Source of the DNA: Planctomycetota bacterium
Lineage (GTDB): Bacteria; Planctomycetota; UBA1135; UBA2386
Direction: 5' to 3'
Assembly (NCBI GenBank): GCA_016235155.1
Contig: JACRLW010000026.1
Location: forward strand, 15,771 to 79,770
Length of the DNA stretch: 64,000 nt
The position numbers and the translations under genes were made by a program. Below the pieces are notes generated by a model, which worked only from the letters and a program-made list of their open reading frames with translations, was not told the origin of the DNA and searched no databases. Positions 6,608 to 15,379 of this stretch are shown piece after piece (within the stretch, counting starts at the first letter, position 1; every line of letters begins with the position of its first letter).

Positions 6608-9439
6608 ATGGATTTCCGTCCACTCGACACGGATCACGCTCCAGCCACCGATCACCAACTCGGTGACTCGACCAGTTCAAACGGCGACCGCAACGCCGAG
6701 CACCGCGAGATCGACGCGAGCTTCCACCGCTATCGCCGCACGCACGCCGTCGAGGACGCCGCGCGCTTCCATCGCCTCACGTTCCGCCGGGTGCGGCTTC
6801 TCGCTGCCGGACTGATCCGCGATCCGAACGACGTCGACGAGGTCGTGCAGGAGACCTACCTCGCGGCATTCCAGGACACCGACGGTTGGGACGGCGCGCG
6901 CCCCGTGTTGCCCTGGCTCTACGGCATCGCGCGACACCGCGCTCTGAACCTCAGGCGATCGAGGGGACGGCGCCGCGTGCGCGAGGCGTCGGTGTTCGCC
7001 GAGCATGGCTCTGCGGTCGACGCTGCCGTGGAAGCCGGCGCCGCGGAAGTCGTGCGCGTCGTCGAACACACCATCGCAGGACTGCCGCGGCTCTACCGCG
7101 AGGTCGTCGCCCGCAACGTGCTCTCGGGCGACAGCTCCGCTGAAATCGCGCGCGGGCTCGGTCGCGCGGAGAGCACGGTGCGCGTCCAGCTCAGTCGCGG
7201 CTTGCGCATGCTGCGACGCTCGCTGCCGGCAGGGATCAGCGCGGCGTTGGCGGCCGCGTTGTTGCCCGATCGCGGCTTCGCCGCCGCGTGGCCGTCGCCG
7301 GCGGGCGATGTGGCGCGCGAGGCGGCGCGCGACGCCGCGATCCGACGCGCCACGCTACGCAGCGCACGGCGCATGACGGTGCTCGCCGCGACAGCCGCGA
7401 TGCCGTTGCTCGCGATCCTCGTCGGATTCGGTCCTGGACAGGAAGTGCCGGAGACCAAGACGACGGCATCGGCCGGCTTGCGCGATGCGATACGCGACGC
7501 AACCGTTGCGTTGCCCCTCGATCCGGTCGTCGTGCGCGAACCGGCGCCGGCTCCCGTGACCACCGAACTCGTCGTCGAACTCGTGCACGAGGGCAAGCCG
7601 GTCGCCGGCGTGCCGATCGGGATCGAACTCGTGAAGCCGGGGGTCTTCGTCACCGCCGTCCGCGATCGTTTCGGCAGCCGAGAGATCTTCGAACTGCCCG
7701 AGTTCCGCGCCACGCGCCCGGCGATCCACACGACCGACGAGCAAGGTGCCGTCCGCTGCACGGTCCGCCCCGGCCATCACGTCCTGACGGTGCCGGGACA
7801 GAGCTTCGGCATCGTCACGTACGCCGACACGCCGGGATTCGTGCGTCACGACCTCACGGACCGCGCGGCGCTCGTCACCGGCGTCGTCGTCGACGCTGAT
7901 GGCCAGCCCCATGCAGCCGAGTTGTGGTGCAGCTCCGACGCCGAGTCGCCGGTGATCGAACGGCGACTCGTCACTCCCGACGGCCGCTTCGCGATGCTCG
8001 TCGCGCGCGGTGCCACGGTCGTCGCGCGGAGCGGCGTGACCTGCTCCACGCCGCGACGTGCGGACGCATCCGGCGACTTCCCGATCGTGCTCGTGCCGTC
8101 CGGCGAAGTCAGCGGCGTCCTCGTGACCGACACCGGGCGACCGGTGGCTCACGGCGTTGTCGACGTCACGTCCGCGGGCTCGACCGCGCGGGTGAAGGCG
8201 GCTGCCGACGGCACCTGGCGCCTCGCCGGAGTCACCGCGGGAGCGTGCGTCGTCTCGGGTCGATCCACGACGAGCGGCATGACCCGCCTGGACTGCGAAG
8301 TGCGCGTCGGCGAAGCGACGCACGTCGAACTCGTCCTTCGCACCGGAGCGAACGTTTCGGGTCGCGTGACCGACGCCTACGGGCGCGGCGTCGGCAGGAC
8401 CCGCGTCGCCGCCGGATGGTCGTTCACCGAACTCGGTTGGTGCGCGACGGCGACCGACGAGAACGGCTTCTTCCGGCTCGACGGCATCGGCCCGGGCGCC
8501 GTGCGTCTGACCGCGGGTCTCGGACCGGACGGCTTGACGCGCGCGAGCTTCACCGTCGAGCCCGATGAGTCGCTGGTGTGGAACCCGGTGATCTCGCACG
8601 AGGACGTCCGCGTGCGCGGACGTGTCGTCGCGCCGCATGACGCCGGCGAACTCGTGGTCGCGATCGACTCCGTCGACCACTTCGCTCCGCAGACCCAGAC
8701 CCTGACGGACGGGCGCTTCGTCTTCGACATCCCGGAACCGGCGACGACGCGCTCGTTCACGCTGCGCATCTACCCCGCCGCCGCGTTCGCGGAGCTCGGC
8801 GTGCGCCGCTGCCTGCCGATCGCGACCTTCACCGGCCTGCGGCCCGGACTCGACGAGCGGGTGTTCGTGGTCGACGCCAACCCGTCGCCGCGCGGCGTAC
8901 TGACCGCTCGCCTCGATGCGTCGGTCGCCGACCAGCTTGGCCGCGTGCGTCTCCTCCACGAGGGCTTCGACCACTGGATCGTCGTCGGTTCGCTCACGGC
9001 AGAACGCCGCGTGCTCGACCTGCGGCTCGACCGCCTGCCCGCCGGCGACTATGCGCTGCTGCTCGATGGCAACGCCGGACGCCACGAGTTCACGCTCGCC
9101 GACGGCGCATCGCTCGACCTCGGCACGGTGCGCTTCGCGACCGGCGCCAGCCCGACCGCGTCGTGCGAGATCACGCTGGTCTTCGAACACCCCAATGACG
9201 TGACGCCGATGGGCCGCTTGCAATGCGAGGTCCTCGGCGACGACGGCACGTGCCTCTCGCGCTTCGGCATTCCCGGCAGCCTCGGTGCGTGGCGGCACAC
9301 TCTCCGCCTGCCGTCGGGCAACGCGCGCGTGATCGCGCGCACGAGCGACGGCCTCGCCGCGGACCAGGCGCTCGCGATCGGCGCCGAGCCGGCGCTCTGC
9401 GCGCGCATCCCGCTGCGCGCGCCCGTCGCACAGCGCTGA
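6608..9439 (+). CDS. ECF-like sigma factor fused to membrane helix and exported regulatory domains
   Basis: This 943-residue protein begins as an ECF sigma factor. Region 2 lies at about 60-125 (DPNDVDEVVQETYLAAF, then LPWLYGIARHRALNLRR), and region 4 at about 155-208 (GLPRLYREVVARNVLSGDSS, then GRAESTVRVQLSRGLRML). A hydrophobic helix follows at about 256-276. The remaining 660 residues are beta-rich modules resembling carboxypeptidase regulatory-like or Ig-like repeats (GVVVDADGQPHAAELW, GRVTDAYGRGVGRTRV, GRVVAPHDAGELVVAI). With the sigma part in the cytosol, the C-terminal part should lie outside the membrane, giving a tethered factor that could sense the envelope directly. No separate anti-sigma gene adjoins it. 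The frame is continuous with no sign of a misjoined start. Whether the sigma part is released by proteolysis is unknown. Confidence 0.85.
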   Translation: MDFRPLDTDHAPATDHQLGDSTSSNGDRNAEHREIDASFHRYRRTHAVEDAARFHRLTFRRVRLLAAGLIRDPNDVDEVVQETYLAAFQDTDGWDGARPVLPWLYGIARHRALNLRRSRGRRRVREASVFAEHGSAVDAAVEAGAAEVVRVVEHTIAGLPRLYREVVARNVLSGDSSAEIARGLGRAESTVRVQLSRGLRMLRRSLPAGISAALAAALLPDRGFAAAWPSPAGDVAREAARDAAIRRATLRSARRMTVLAATAAMPLLAILVGFGPGQEVPETKTTASAGLRDAIRDATVALPLDPVVVREPAPAPVTTELVVELVHEGKPVAGVPIGIELVKPGVFVTAVRDRFGSREIFELPEFRATRPAIHTTDEQGAVRCTVRPGHHVLTVPGQSFGIVTYADTPGFVRHDLTDRAALVTGVVVDADGQPHAAELWCSSDAESPVIERRLVTPDGRFAMLVARGATVVARSGVTCSTPRRADASGDFPIVLVPSGEVSGVLVTDTGRPVAHGVVDVTSAGSTARVKAAADGTWRLAGVTAGACVVSGRSTTSGMTRLDCEVRVGEATHVELVLRTGANVSGRVTDAYGRGVGRTRVAAGWSFTELGWCATATDENGFFRLDGIGPGAVRLTAGLGPDGLTRASFTVEPDESLVWNPVISHEDVRVRGRVVAPHDAGELVVAIDSVDHFAPQTQTLTDGRFVFDIPEPATTRSFTLRIYPAAAFAELGVRRCLPIATFTGLRPGLDERVFVVDANPSPRGVLTARLDASVADQLGRVRLLHEGFDHWIVVGSLTAERRVLDLRLDRLPAGDYALLLDGNAGRHEFTLADGASLDLGTVRFATGASPTASCEITLVFEHPNDVTPMGRLQCEVLGDDGTCLSRFGIPGSLGAWRHTLRLPSGNARVIARTSDGLAADQALAIGAEPALCARIPLRAPVAQR

Positions 9440-9443
9440 TCGC

Positions 9444-10814
9444 TCAGCGCCGGCGCTCGATCACGCGGCGCCCCTCGTCGTTCCACTCCGGCTTCGCGTC
9501 GCGGTTCGCGAACGCCTCGATGACTGCCGCGATGCCGCGCACCACGGACGTCATGTGCGCGTACGCAATGCGCGACGGCTCGTCGCCGGGCTGGTGGTAG
9601 TCGCGGTGCAACGTGCCCGCGCTGATCGAGTGCGCGACGACGCCCTTCTGCGCAAACGGCAGGTTGTCGCTCGCGCCGAACAGTTGTGTCGCCATCTCGA
9701 AGGGCTCGAGGACCACGCCGCGCGACGCGAGCGCCGGCTCCGCGATCGCCGCGAAGTCGGAGTACTCCGCGCCGGTGATCCAGGCGAAGGGCGGCGCCTC
9801 GCGCTCGGGACGGCCGAGCATCTCGAGGTTCACCACCGCGGCGACCGACGCGAGCGGCACGGTCGGGTCGTCGGCGAAAGCACGGCTGCCGCGCAGACCC
9901 TTCTCCTCGGCGCTCCAGCACGCGAACAGCAGCGAGCGTCGCAACGGCTTCGCCGCGCCGTGCTCTTGGTCGCGCGCGAAGTGCTCGGCGAGCACGAGCA
10001 CCGCGGTGGTGCCCGTCGCGTCGTCGTCGGCGCCGTTGTTGATGCCGTCCGCGGCACCGGCACGCGGCGCGATGCCGATGTGGTCGTAGTGCGCGCACAC
10101 GACGACGAACTCGCCGGCGAGGTCGCTGCCGGGCAGCACCGCGACGACGTTCTTCAGCGGGACGTCGATCGCCTCGGGAGCCGGCAGCGTGACGTCGAGC
10201 GTCTCGCCCTCGCCGCTCGCGACGCCTTCGCGCAGGAGGATCACCGGTGCACCGCCCTGCGCGCGACGCGAGAGCACGCGCCGCGTCCCCGCCGCCGCGA
10301 GCCACACCGGGGAATCGGCGGCGACGGCGAACACGCGCAGGTTGCGTCCCGCCATCGCGCGGCGCGCGGCTCTCGGGTCGGCGTCGGGAGCGGCGAGGAC
10401 GAGCGGTTCGTCGGTCGCGGTGAAGACGCGCCCGTTGTCCCAGAGCCGCCAGTCTTCGCCCGCGGCGAGTTCGCGCCGGGAGTCGCCCCTGCCGAGTGCG
10501 ACGCGCGCGCCCTTGGTCACGAGCTCGAGGCCCGGCAGCGCGTAGTCGTGGAAGAACGACGGCTCCGTCTCGCCCGGCTTCGCGCTGCCCTTGGGTCGGA
10601 GTCCCGCCTTCGCGAAGCCGTCGGCGAGGAAGTGCGCCGCACGCTCCTGGCCGGGACTCGGCGAATCGCGTCCGCCGAGCTCGTCGCTCGCGAGGAAGCC
10701 GAGCACTTCGCGGATGCGGGCCTCGGTGATGTCGGAGGCCGCTTCGGATTGCGCGACGGCGGGAGCGAGGAGGAGCGCGGCGAACGCGCCGGCACGGAAC
10801 GGATTGCGGTTCAT
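9444..10814 (-). CDS. Secreted M28-family zinc metallopeptidase
   Basis: The product has 456 residues with a signal peptide (about 1-22, ending PAVAQ). The M28 fold shows its metal ligands in order: AHYDH, GADDDATGT, SAEEKGLRGS, NLEMLG and a final SISAGTLHRDYHQPGDE. Such enzymes are di-zinc amino- or carboxypeptidases, here acting in the periplasm or outside. A protease-associated-like insert lies around residues 90-210. Its ATG overlaps the stop of the LarE-like gene (ATGA). It is the last gene of the amidohydrolase-larE-peptidase operon and ends 4 bases from the convergent sigma-fusion gene. Confidence 0.9.
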   Translation of the reverse strand: MNRNPFRAGAFAALLLAPAVAQSEAASDITEARIREVLGFLASDELGGRDSPSPGQERAAHFLADGFAKAGLRPKGSAKPGETEPSFFHDYALPGLELVTKGARVALGRGDSRRELAAGEDWRLWDNGRVFTATDEPLVLAAPDADPRAARRAMAGRNLRVFAVAADSPVWLAAAGTRRVLSRRAQGGAPVILLREGVASGEGETLDVTLPAPEAIDVPLKNVVAVLPGSDLAGEFVVVCAHYDHIGIAPRAGAADGINNGADDDATGTTAVLVLAEHFARDQEHGAAKPLRRSLLFACWSAEEKGLRGSRAFADDPTVPLASVAAVVNLEMLGRPEREAPPFAWITGAEYSDFAAIAEPALASRGVVLEPFEMATQLFGASDNLPFAQKGVVAHSISAGTLHRDYHQPGDEPSRIAYAHMTSVVRGIAAVIEAFANRDAKPEWNDEGRRVIERRR

Positions 10815-11623
10815 CGGGAGAGCACGTCGTTCAGAGAGCCGCTGCGAAGGCCACGCAGGTCGGCGCTGATCCAGCGCCAGCCGAGCGCGCGCAGCGCCGG
10901 CTCGATGCGGTCGCTCAGCGCGACGAGGCGCGGGAGTTCGGCTGCCGGCACTTCGATCCGCGCCACGTCGCCGTGGTGACGCAAGCGGCAGTCGACGAAG
11001 CCGAGCCCGTGCAGCAGTTCCTCGCCGCGCTCGATGCGGGCGAGCAGCGGCGCGTCGACTTCGAGCCCGTACGCGACGCGCGAACTCAAGCACGGCATCG
11101 ACGGTTTCTCCGCGACGCTCAACGCGTGACGCCGCGCGTACGCGCGCACCGCGGTCTTGTCGAAACCGGCATCGGCGAGCGGAGCGAGCACGCCCCGCTC
11201 ACGCGCGGCGCGCGCGCCGGGCCGATGGTCGGCGAGATCGTCGGTGATCGCGCCGAACGCGAGGGCGAAGCCGCGCTCGCGCACGTGCTCGCCGAGTGCT
11301 TCGAGCACGGCGTCGAAGAGCTCCTGCTTGCAGTGGTAGCAGCGGTCCCGGTCGTTGCGGCGGTACTCCGGCCGCTCGAGCTCGCGCGTGTCGAGCACGC
11401 GATGGTCGACGCGGAGGGATCGTCCGAAGGCGAGCGCCGCGTCGAGTTCGGGCGCGGCGAGCGACGGCGAACGCGCGGTCACCGCGACGACGCGGTCGCC
11501 GGGCAACGCGCGCGTCGCGGCGTGCAACAACACCGCCGAGTCGACGCCACCCGAGAACGCGACGATCACGCCGGGCAGTCCGCCGAGCCGTTCGAGCAGT
11601 GCAGCTTCGCGCGGATCGCTCAC
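10811..11623 (-). CDS. larE: LarE-like ATP-dependent sulfur transferase (PP-loop)
   Basis: This 270-residue PP-loop pyrophosphatase has the signature SGGVDS near residue 22, RDRCYHCKQELFD in the middle and PCLSSRVAYG, the segment that holds the sacrificial cysteine in LarE of lactobacilli. LarE adenylates and sulfurates the nicotinic-acid-derived precursor of the nickel pincer cofactor used by lactate racemase and related enzymes. No larB, larC or larA is in the window, so the target here is uncertain; other members of this family serve unknown thiolations. It starts at GTG 11623, overlapping the amidohydrolase stop (GTGA), and its stop overlaps the peptidase ATG. Confidence 0.85.
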   Translation of the reverse strand: MSDPREAALLERLGGLPGVIVAFSGGVDSAVLLHAATRALPGDRVVAVTARSPSLAAPELDAALAFGRSLRVDHRVLDTRELERPEYRRNDRDRCYHCKQELFDAVLEALGEHVRERGFALAFGAITDDLADHRPGARAARERGVLAPLADAGFDKTAVRAYARRHALSVAEKPSMPCLSSRVAYGLEVDAPLLARIERGEELLHGLGFVDCRLRHHGDVARIEVPAAELPRLVALSDRIEPALRALGWRWISADLRGLRSGSLNDVLSR

Positions 11624-13251
11624 TTCGTCTCCGCGCGGTACGCGAAGCGCCCGCCGATCACCGTCGCGAGGACCTTCGCGTCGAGGATGCGCTCGGGCTC
11701 GCAGGTCAAGAGGTCGCGATCGAGGATCGTCAGGTCCCCGCGCTTGCCGATCTCGATCGTGCCGAGCTCGCGCTCGGCGAACGACGCGTACGCGGCGTCC
11801 ATCGTGAAGCCGCGCAACGCGGTGGCGCGATCGAGCGCACCACTCGGCCGGAAGCCGTCGGCCGGGCCGCTGCCGTCCGGCGCCTTGGTCGTGACCGCGG
11901 CATAGAGACCGCTCCGCGGATCGACCGACTCGACCGGGAAGTCGGAGCCGAGCGGCAGCGGCAGGCCGAGGCCGAGGAAGCGCGTCCACGCGTACGCGCC
12001 CTCGACGCGTTCGGGCCCGAGTCGCGCCGGCGCCCAAGGCATGTCGCTGGTGAGGTGCGTCGGCTGCATCGAGGGGATCACGCGCTGCGCCGCGAAACGC
12101 GCGAAGTCGTCGGGATGGACGACCTGCGCGTGCTCGACGCGGAAGCGCACGCGTTCGCGCTCGCTCGCCGGTACCGCGGCGGCGTAGGCGTCGAGAACCG
12201 CGCGGTTCGCGGCGTCGCCGATCGCGTGCGTGCAGAGCTGGAAGCCGCGCTCGACGCAGAGCCGGGCGAGCTTCTCGAGCTGGGCCTTGGGCGTGATGAG
12301 GAGGCCGCGCGTGCCGGGTTCGTCGGAGTACGGCGCAAGCAGCGCGGCGCCGCGCGAACCGAGCGCACCGTCGGCGTAGCCCTTCACCGCGCGGACGACC
12401 AACGTGCCGTCGGGCGTCTGCCACGGTCCTTGCTCGATCGCCTGGGTCGCTCCGGCCGGCAGCATCGCGTAGACGCGCAGCTTCCAGCGCCCGGCGACGT
12501 GCAGCGCGCGGACGACCGCGAGTTCGTCGGGGTCCATGCCCGCGTCGTGCACGCAGGTCAGCCCGTGACGCACGCAGGCGTCGTGCGACGCGAGCAGCGC
12601 CTGTTCGATCTGCGCGCGCGAGGCGTCGGGGATCTGCGAACCGACGAGCGCCATCGCGCGGTCGACGAACACGCCACTCGGTGCACCGGACGCATCGCGC
12701 CGGATCTCGCCGCCGCTCGGGGCCACCGTCTCCTTCGTCACTCCCGCGAGTTCGAGCGCGCGCGCATTCGCGAGCGCCGCGTGTCCGTCGACGCGCACGA
12801 GCCACACCGGGTTCTCCGGCGTCGCGCGCGAGAGCGCCTCGTGCACGGGAAACGCCGTCGCGGTCCAGTCGTTCTGGTCCCAGCCGCGGCCGAGCAGCCA
12901 CTCGCCGCTGGGCGTGATCTTCGCGCGCGCGACCACACGCTCGATCACCTGCTCGTAACTCGTCGTGCCGACGAGGTCGATCGTGCGCAGCGAGTCGCCG
13001 AGCCCGCGCAGGTGCGCGTGCGCGTCATGCAGCCCCGGGACGACGAACGCCCCGCGCATCTCGACGATCGCCGCCCCCTCCGGCGCGACGGCATCCGGCG
13101 CCAGGATGCGCCCGTCCTCGATCACGATCTGGTCGTCGGGCCAGAGCTCGCCGGTCCCGGTCCAGACATGCACTCCGCGCAGGACGAGATCCTGCGCGGC
13201 GCACCAGGGCGCAAGTGCGAGGAGGACGAGGCAAGCGCGGGCGACGAGCAT
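11620..13251 (-). CDS. Exported amidohydrolase (YtcJ-like)
   Basis: A 543-residue metal-dependent amidohydrolase of the YtcJ/NfdA type. Its metal-site motifs are HDAHAHLRGLGDS, VKGYADGALGSRGA (the lysine position), HAIGDAANRAVLDA, VEHAQVVHPDD and LGSDFPVE. N-terminal residues MLVARACLVLLALAPWCAAQ form a signal peptide, so it acts outside the cytoplasm. Substrates of this group are N-substituted amides; the specific one is unknown. An in-frame ATG at 13278 would also fit. The ATG at 13251 is preferred because it gives a clean signal peptide and lies 8 bases after a TATGGT -10 word. It is the first gene of a three-gene overlapping operon. Confidence 0.9.
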   Translation of the reverse strand: MLVARACLVLLALAPWCAAQDLVLRGVHVWTGTGELWPDDQIVIEDGRILAPDAVAPEGAAIVEMRGAFVVPGLHDAHAHLRGLGDSLRTIDLVGTTSYEQVIERVVARAKITPSGEWLLGRGWDQNDWTATAFPVHEALSRATPENPVWLVRVDGHAALANARALELAGVTKETVAPSGGEIRRDASGAPSGVFVDRAMALVGSQIPDASRAQIEQALLASHDACVRHGLTCVHDAGMDPDELAVVRALHVAGRWKLRVYAMLPAGATQAIEQGPWQTPDGTLVVRAVKGYADGALGSRGAALLAPYSDEPGTRGLLITPKAQLEKLARLCVERGFQLCTHAIGDAANRAVLDAYAAAVPASERERVRFRVEHAQVVHPDDFARFAAQRVIPSMQPTHLTSDMPWAPARLGPERVEGAYAWTRFLGLGLPLPLGSDFPVESVDPRSGLYAAVTTKAPDGSGPADGFRPSGALDRATALRGFTMDAAYASFAERELGTIEIGKRGDLTILDRDLLTCEPERILDAKVLATVIGGRFAYRAETK

Positions 13252-13259
13252 TGGCGCGA

Positions 13260-13265
13260 ACCATA
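13260..13265 (-). promoter_or_regulatory. Putative -10 element (TATGGT) of the amidohydrolase operon
   Basis: TATGGT on the minus strand ends 8 bases before the ATG at 13251, the same spacing seen before several other genes here. A transcript from it would be almost leaderless. It helps decide between the two possible starts of the amidohydrolase. Confidence 0.4.
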
Positions 13266-13289
13266 CGCCGGGCGACATGATCGCTCGCC

Positions 13290-14579
13290 ATGTTCCTCCG
13301 CAGCGCGCACCTGAAGAACATCCGATCACTTCGCGACGTTTCGCTGCCGTTCGTCCGCAATGGCGACGCGGCACGCCGATGGACGCTCGTGCTCGGCGAG
13401 AACGGTTCGGGGAAGAGCACGATCCTCCGTGCGATCGCCCTCGCCCTCGCCGGCAGCGAGGCTCTCCCGGAACTGCTGGGCGACGTCGACGGCTGGATCG
13501 CCAACGGCGAGAAGAAGGCGTCCATCGAACTCGGCATCGCGACGGCGGAGGGGGAGCCGCGCTCGATCCGTCTCGTGCTGGAGCGCGGACTCGGCAGGAC
13601 CGCCGTCGTCAAACGCAACCACGCCAACCTGGACGCCCTCGATCGAGCGTTGTCCTACACGCAGCGCAGCTACCTCGTCGCCGGCTATGGCGTCTCGAGG
13701 CGGCTCCGGTCGGGAACGAGCCCGAGCCCCCAGGAGGCGCCCGGCAGTCCGCGCACCCGGGCCGTCGCGAGCCTGTTCCATGCCGAAGCGGAACTGCAGT
13801 CGCTCGAGACCTGGGCGATGGACCTCGAGTACCGCCGGGGCGAGAAGGGGCTCGCCCTCGTGCGCGACGCGGTCGGCGGGATCCTTCCGGGCATCGAGTT
13901 CGCGAAGGTCGATCGCGAGAAGCGCCAGCTCCTGTTCTCGACGCGCGACGGCATGGTCCCGCTCGCCCGCCTCAGCGACGGCTATCAGCACGTTGCGGCG
14001 TGGATGGGCGACCTGCTGTTCCGGATCACCGAGACCTTCGACGACTACAAGAACCCGCTCGCCGCGCGCGGACTCCTGCTCATCGACGAACTCGAACTGC
14101 ATCTCCACCCGCTCGCGCAACGCCGGCTGCGCGCCTTCCTCGACCTCAAGCTGCCGAACCTGCAGATCGTCGCCACCACGCACTCCGCGCTGACCGCGCA
14201 GCAGGCCGGCGAAGGCGATCTGTTCTACCTGAGGCGGGACGGCCGCCGTGAGGAGCCGGTCCTGCACGCGTTCCGCGGCGATCCGCAGAAGCTGTTCGCG
14301 CACCAACTCCTGCTCAGCGACGCGTTCGGAGTCACGACGCTGCACTCACCCGCGGTGCAGGAACAACGCGATCGCTACCTCGCCCTGCGCGACAAGGCTC
14401 GCCGATCGCCTGCCGAAGTGCGCGAGTTCGCGGCCCTGACCGACGCACTCCGCGCCCTTCCCGACTGGTCCGCCGGCGCTTCCACAGCGCGAGTCCCTGT
14501 GGACGTCGCGCAGCCTGCGCCACGCGCCGCCACGAGGAAGGCGCGCACCGCGAAGACCGAGAAGCGGAGGCGTACGTGA
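13290..14579 (+). CDS. ptuA: AAA ATPase, PtuA-like (Septu-type defence)
   Basis: The 429-residue ATPase has an SMC/OLD-like head. Walker A is GENGSGKST at residues 36-44, a signature-like LARLSDGYQ lies near 228-236, Walker B is LLLIDELELHLHP with D266 and E267, and the His switch region is VATTHS. The N terminus MFLRSAHLKNIRSLRDVSL is the usual opening of RecF/OLD-type ATPases. The C terminus is Ala/Arg/Lys rich. It overlaps the following HNH gene (GTGA). An ATPase of this type immediately followed by a TIGR02646-like HNH protein is the Septu (PtuA-PtuB) architecture, in which the pair cleaves nucleic acid on phage infection. The assignment rests on motif and gene order only. Confidence 0.82.
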   Translation: MFLRSAHLKNIRSLRDVSLPFVRNGDAARRWTLVLGENGSGKSTILRAIALALAGSEALPELLGDVDGWIANGEKKASIELGIATAEGEPRSIRLVLERGLGRTAVVKRNHANLDALDRALSYTQRSYLVAGYGVSRRLRSGTSPSPQEAPGSPRTRAVASLFHAEAELQSLETWAMDLEYRRGEKGLALVRDAVGGILPGIEFAKVDREKRQLLFSTRDGMVPLARLSDGYQHVAAWMGDLLFRITETFDDYKNPLAARGLLLIDELELHLHPLAQRRLRAFLDLKLPNLQIVATTHSALTAQQAGEGDLFYLRRDGRREEPVLHAFRGDPQKLFAHQLLLSDAFGVTTLHSPAVQEQRDRYLALRDKARRSPAEVREFAALTDALRALPDWSAGASTARVPVDVAQPAPRAATRKARTAKTEKRRRT

Positions 14580-15364
14580 TCCGGCTCGCTCGCGACCGGA
14601 CGGCCGTGCCGCCGGCATTCACGGGCAAGGGTCGCGTCGCCAACGAGAAGAAGCTCTGCGACCAGCTCCCGACCAGCGAGTTCACGTTCGACGACGGTGT
14701 CTGGAAGAAGGCCAAGGCGCAACTGAGCGCGGAGAGCCGCGACAAGTGCGCCTACTGCGAGTCGCCGACGAAGGTCGTCGCGCACGGCGACGTCGAACAC
14801 TTCCGCCCGAAGAGCAAGTACTGGTGGCTCGCGTACTGCTTGGACAACTACTCGTACTCCTGTCAGGTCTGCAATCAGGTCCACAAGAGCGACGAGTTCC
14901 CGGTCGGGAAGAAGAAGCTGGCCGCTCCGAAGCAACCCGTCGCCGGCTCGCTCGCTCCGGATCCCGTCGACGCCACCGCCGTCGCAGACTTCGCGACGCG
15001 TTGTGCGGCAGAGAAGCCGAAGTTCCTCGACCCGTACGCGGAGGAGGTCGAGTCGTACTTCGCATGGCGCGCCGACGACGTCCTGAAGGAGGTCGAGATG
15101 CTCCCGCGCGCCAAGTCCGGAGCGAAGCGGACTCGCGCACTCGCGACGATCGACGGCCTCGGCCTCAATCGCGAGGAACTCCGCAAGGTCCGCTACGAGA
15201 CGTTTGCGCCGGTCGCCCTGCTCGCCTCGCTCCACGGCAAGCTCGGCGCCGCCGACCAGGCGACTCTCCTCGACGCCCTCGCCGACCTCCTGGACGACGC
15301 AATGCCGTACGCGGCGATGAAGCGCTGGTTCGTGCGCGAACAGTGGAAGCTGCCCGTGCCCTGA
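14576..15364 (+). CDS. ptuB: HNH endonuclease, PtuB-like (Septu-type defence)
   Basis: The 262-residue protein carries an HNH nuclease core. CAYC (C58, C61) and QVCN (C96, C99) are the zinc pair. DVEHFRPKSKYWWLAYC provides the catalytic His75 and the aromatic block, and VCNQVHKSDEFPV closes the metal finger. This is the pattern of the TIGR02646/PtuB family. The remaining 150 residues are helical with no named domain. The start is GTG 14576, overlapping the ATPase stop, so the two subunits should be made in a fixed ratio. No reverse transcriptase or msr/msd is nearby, so this is the two-gene form rather than the retron-associated one. Lys, Ser and Tyr content is higher than in neighbours, a weak hint of transfer. 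Confidence 0.85.
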   Translation: MIRLARDRTAVPPAFTGKGRVANEKKLCDQLPTSEFTFDDGVWKKAKAQLSAESRDKCAYCESPTKVVAHGDVEHFRPKSKYWWLAYCLDNYSYSCQVCNQVHKSDEFPVGKKKLAAPKQPVAGSLAPDPVDATAVADFATRCAAEKPKFLDPYAEEVESYFAWRADDVLKEVEMLPRAKSGAKRTRALATIDGLGLNREELRKVRYETFAPVALLASLHGKLGAADQATLLDALADLLDDAMPYAAMKRWFVREQWKLPVP

Positions 15365-15379
15365 CGGCGCACGCTCACC

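Noticed and set aside
13290-15364. Retron-associated Septu (with reverse transcriptase)
   Set aside because: No reverse transcriptase frame or msr/msd-like repeats were found within several kilobases on either side.
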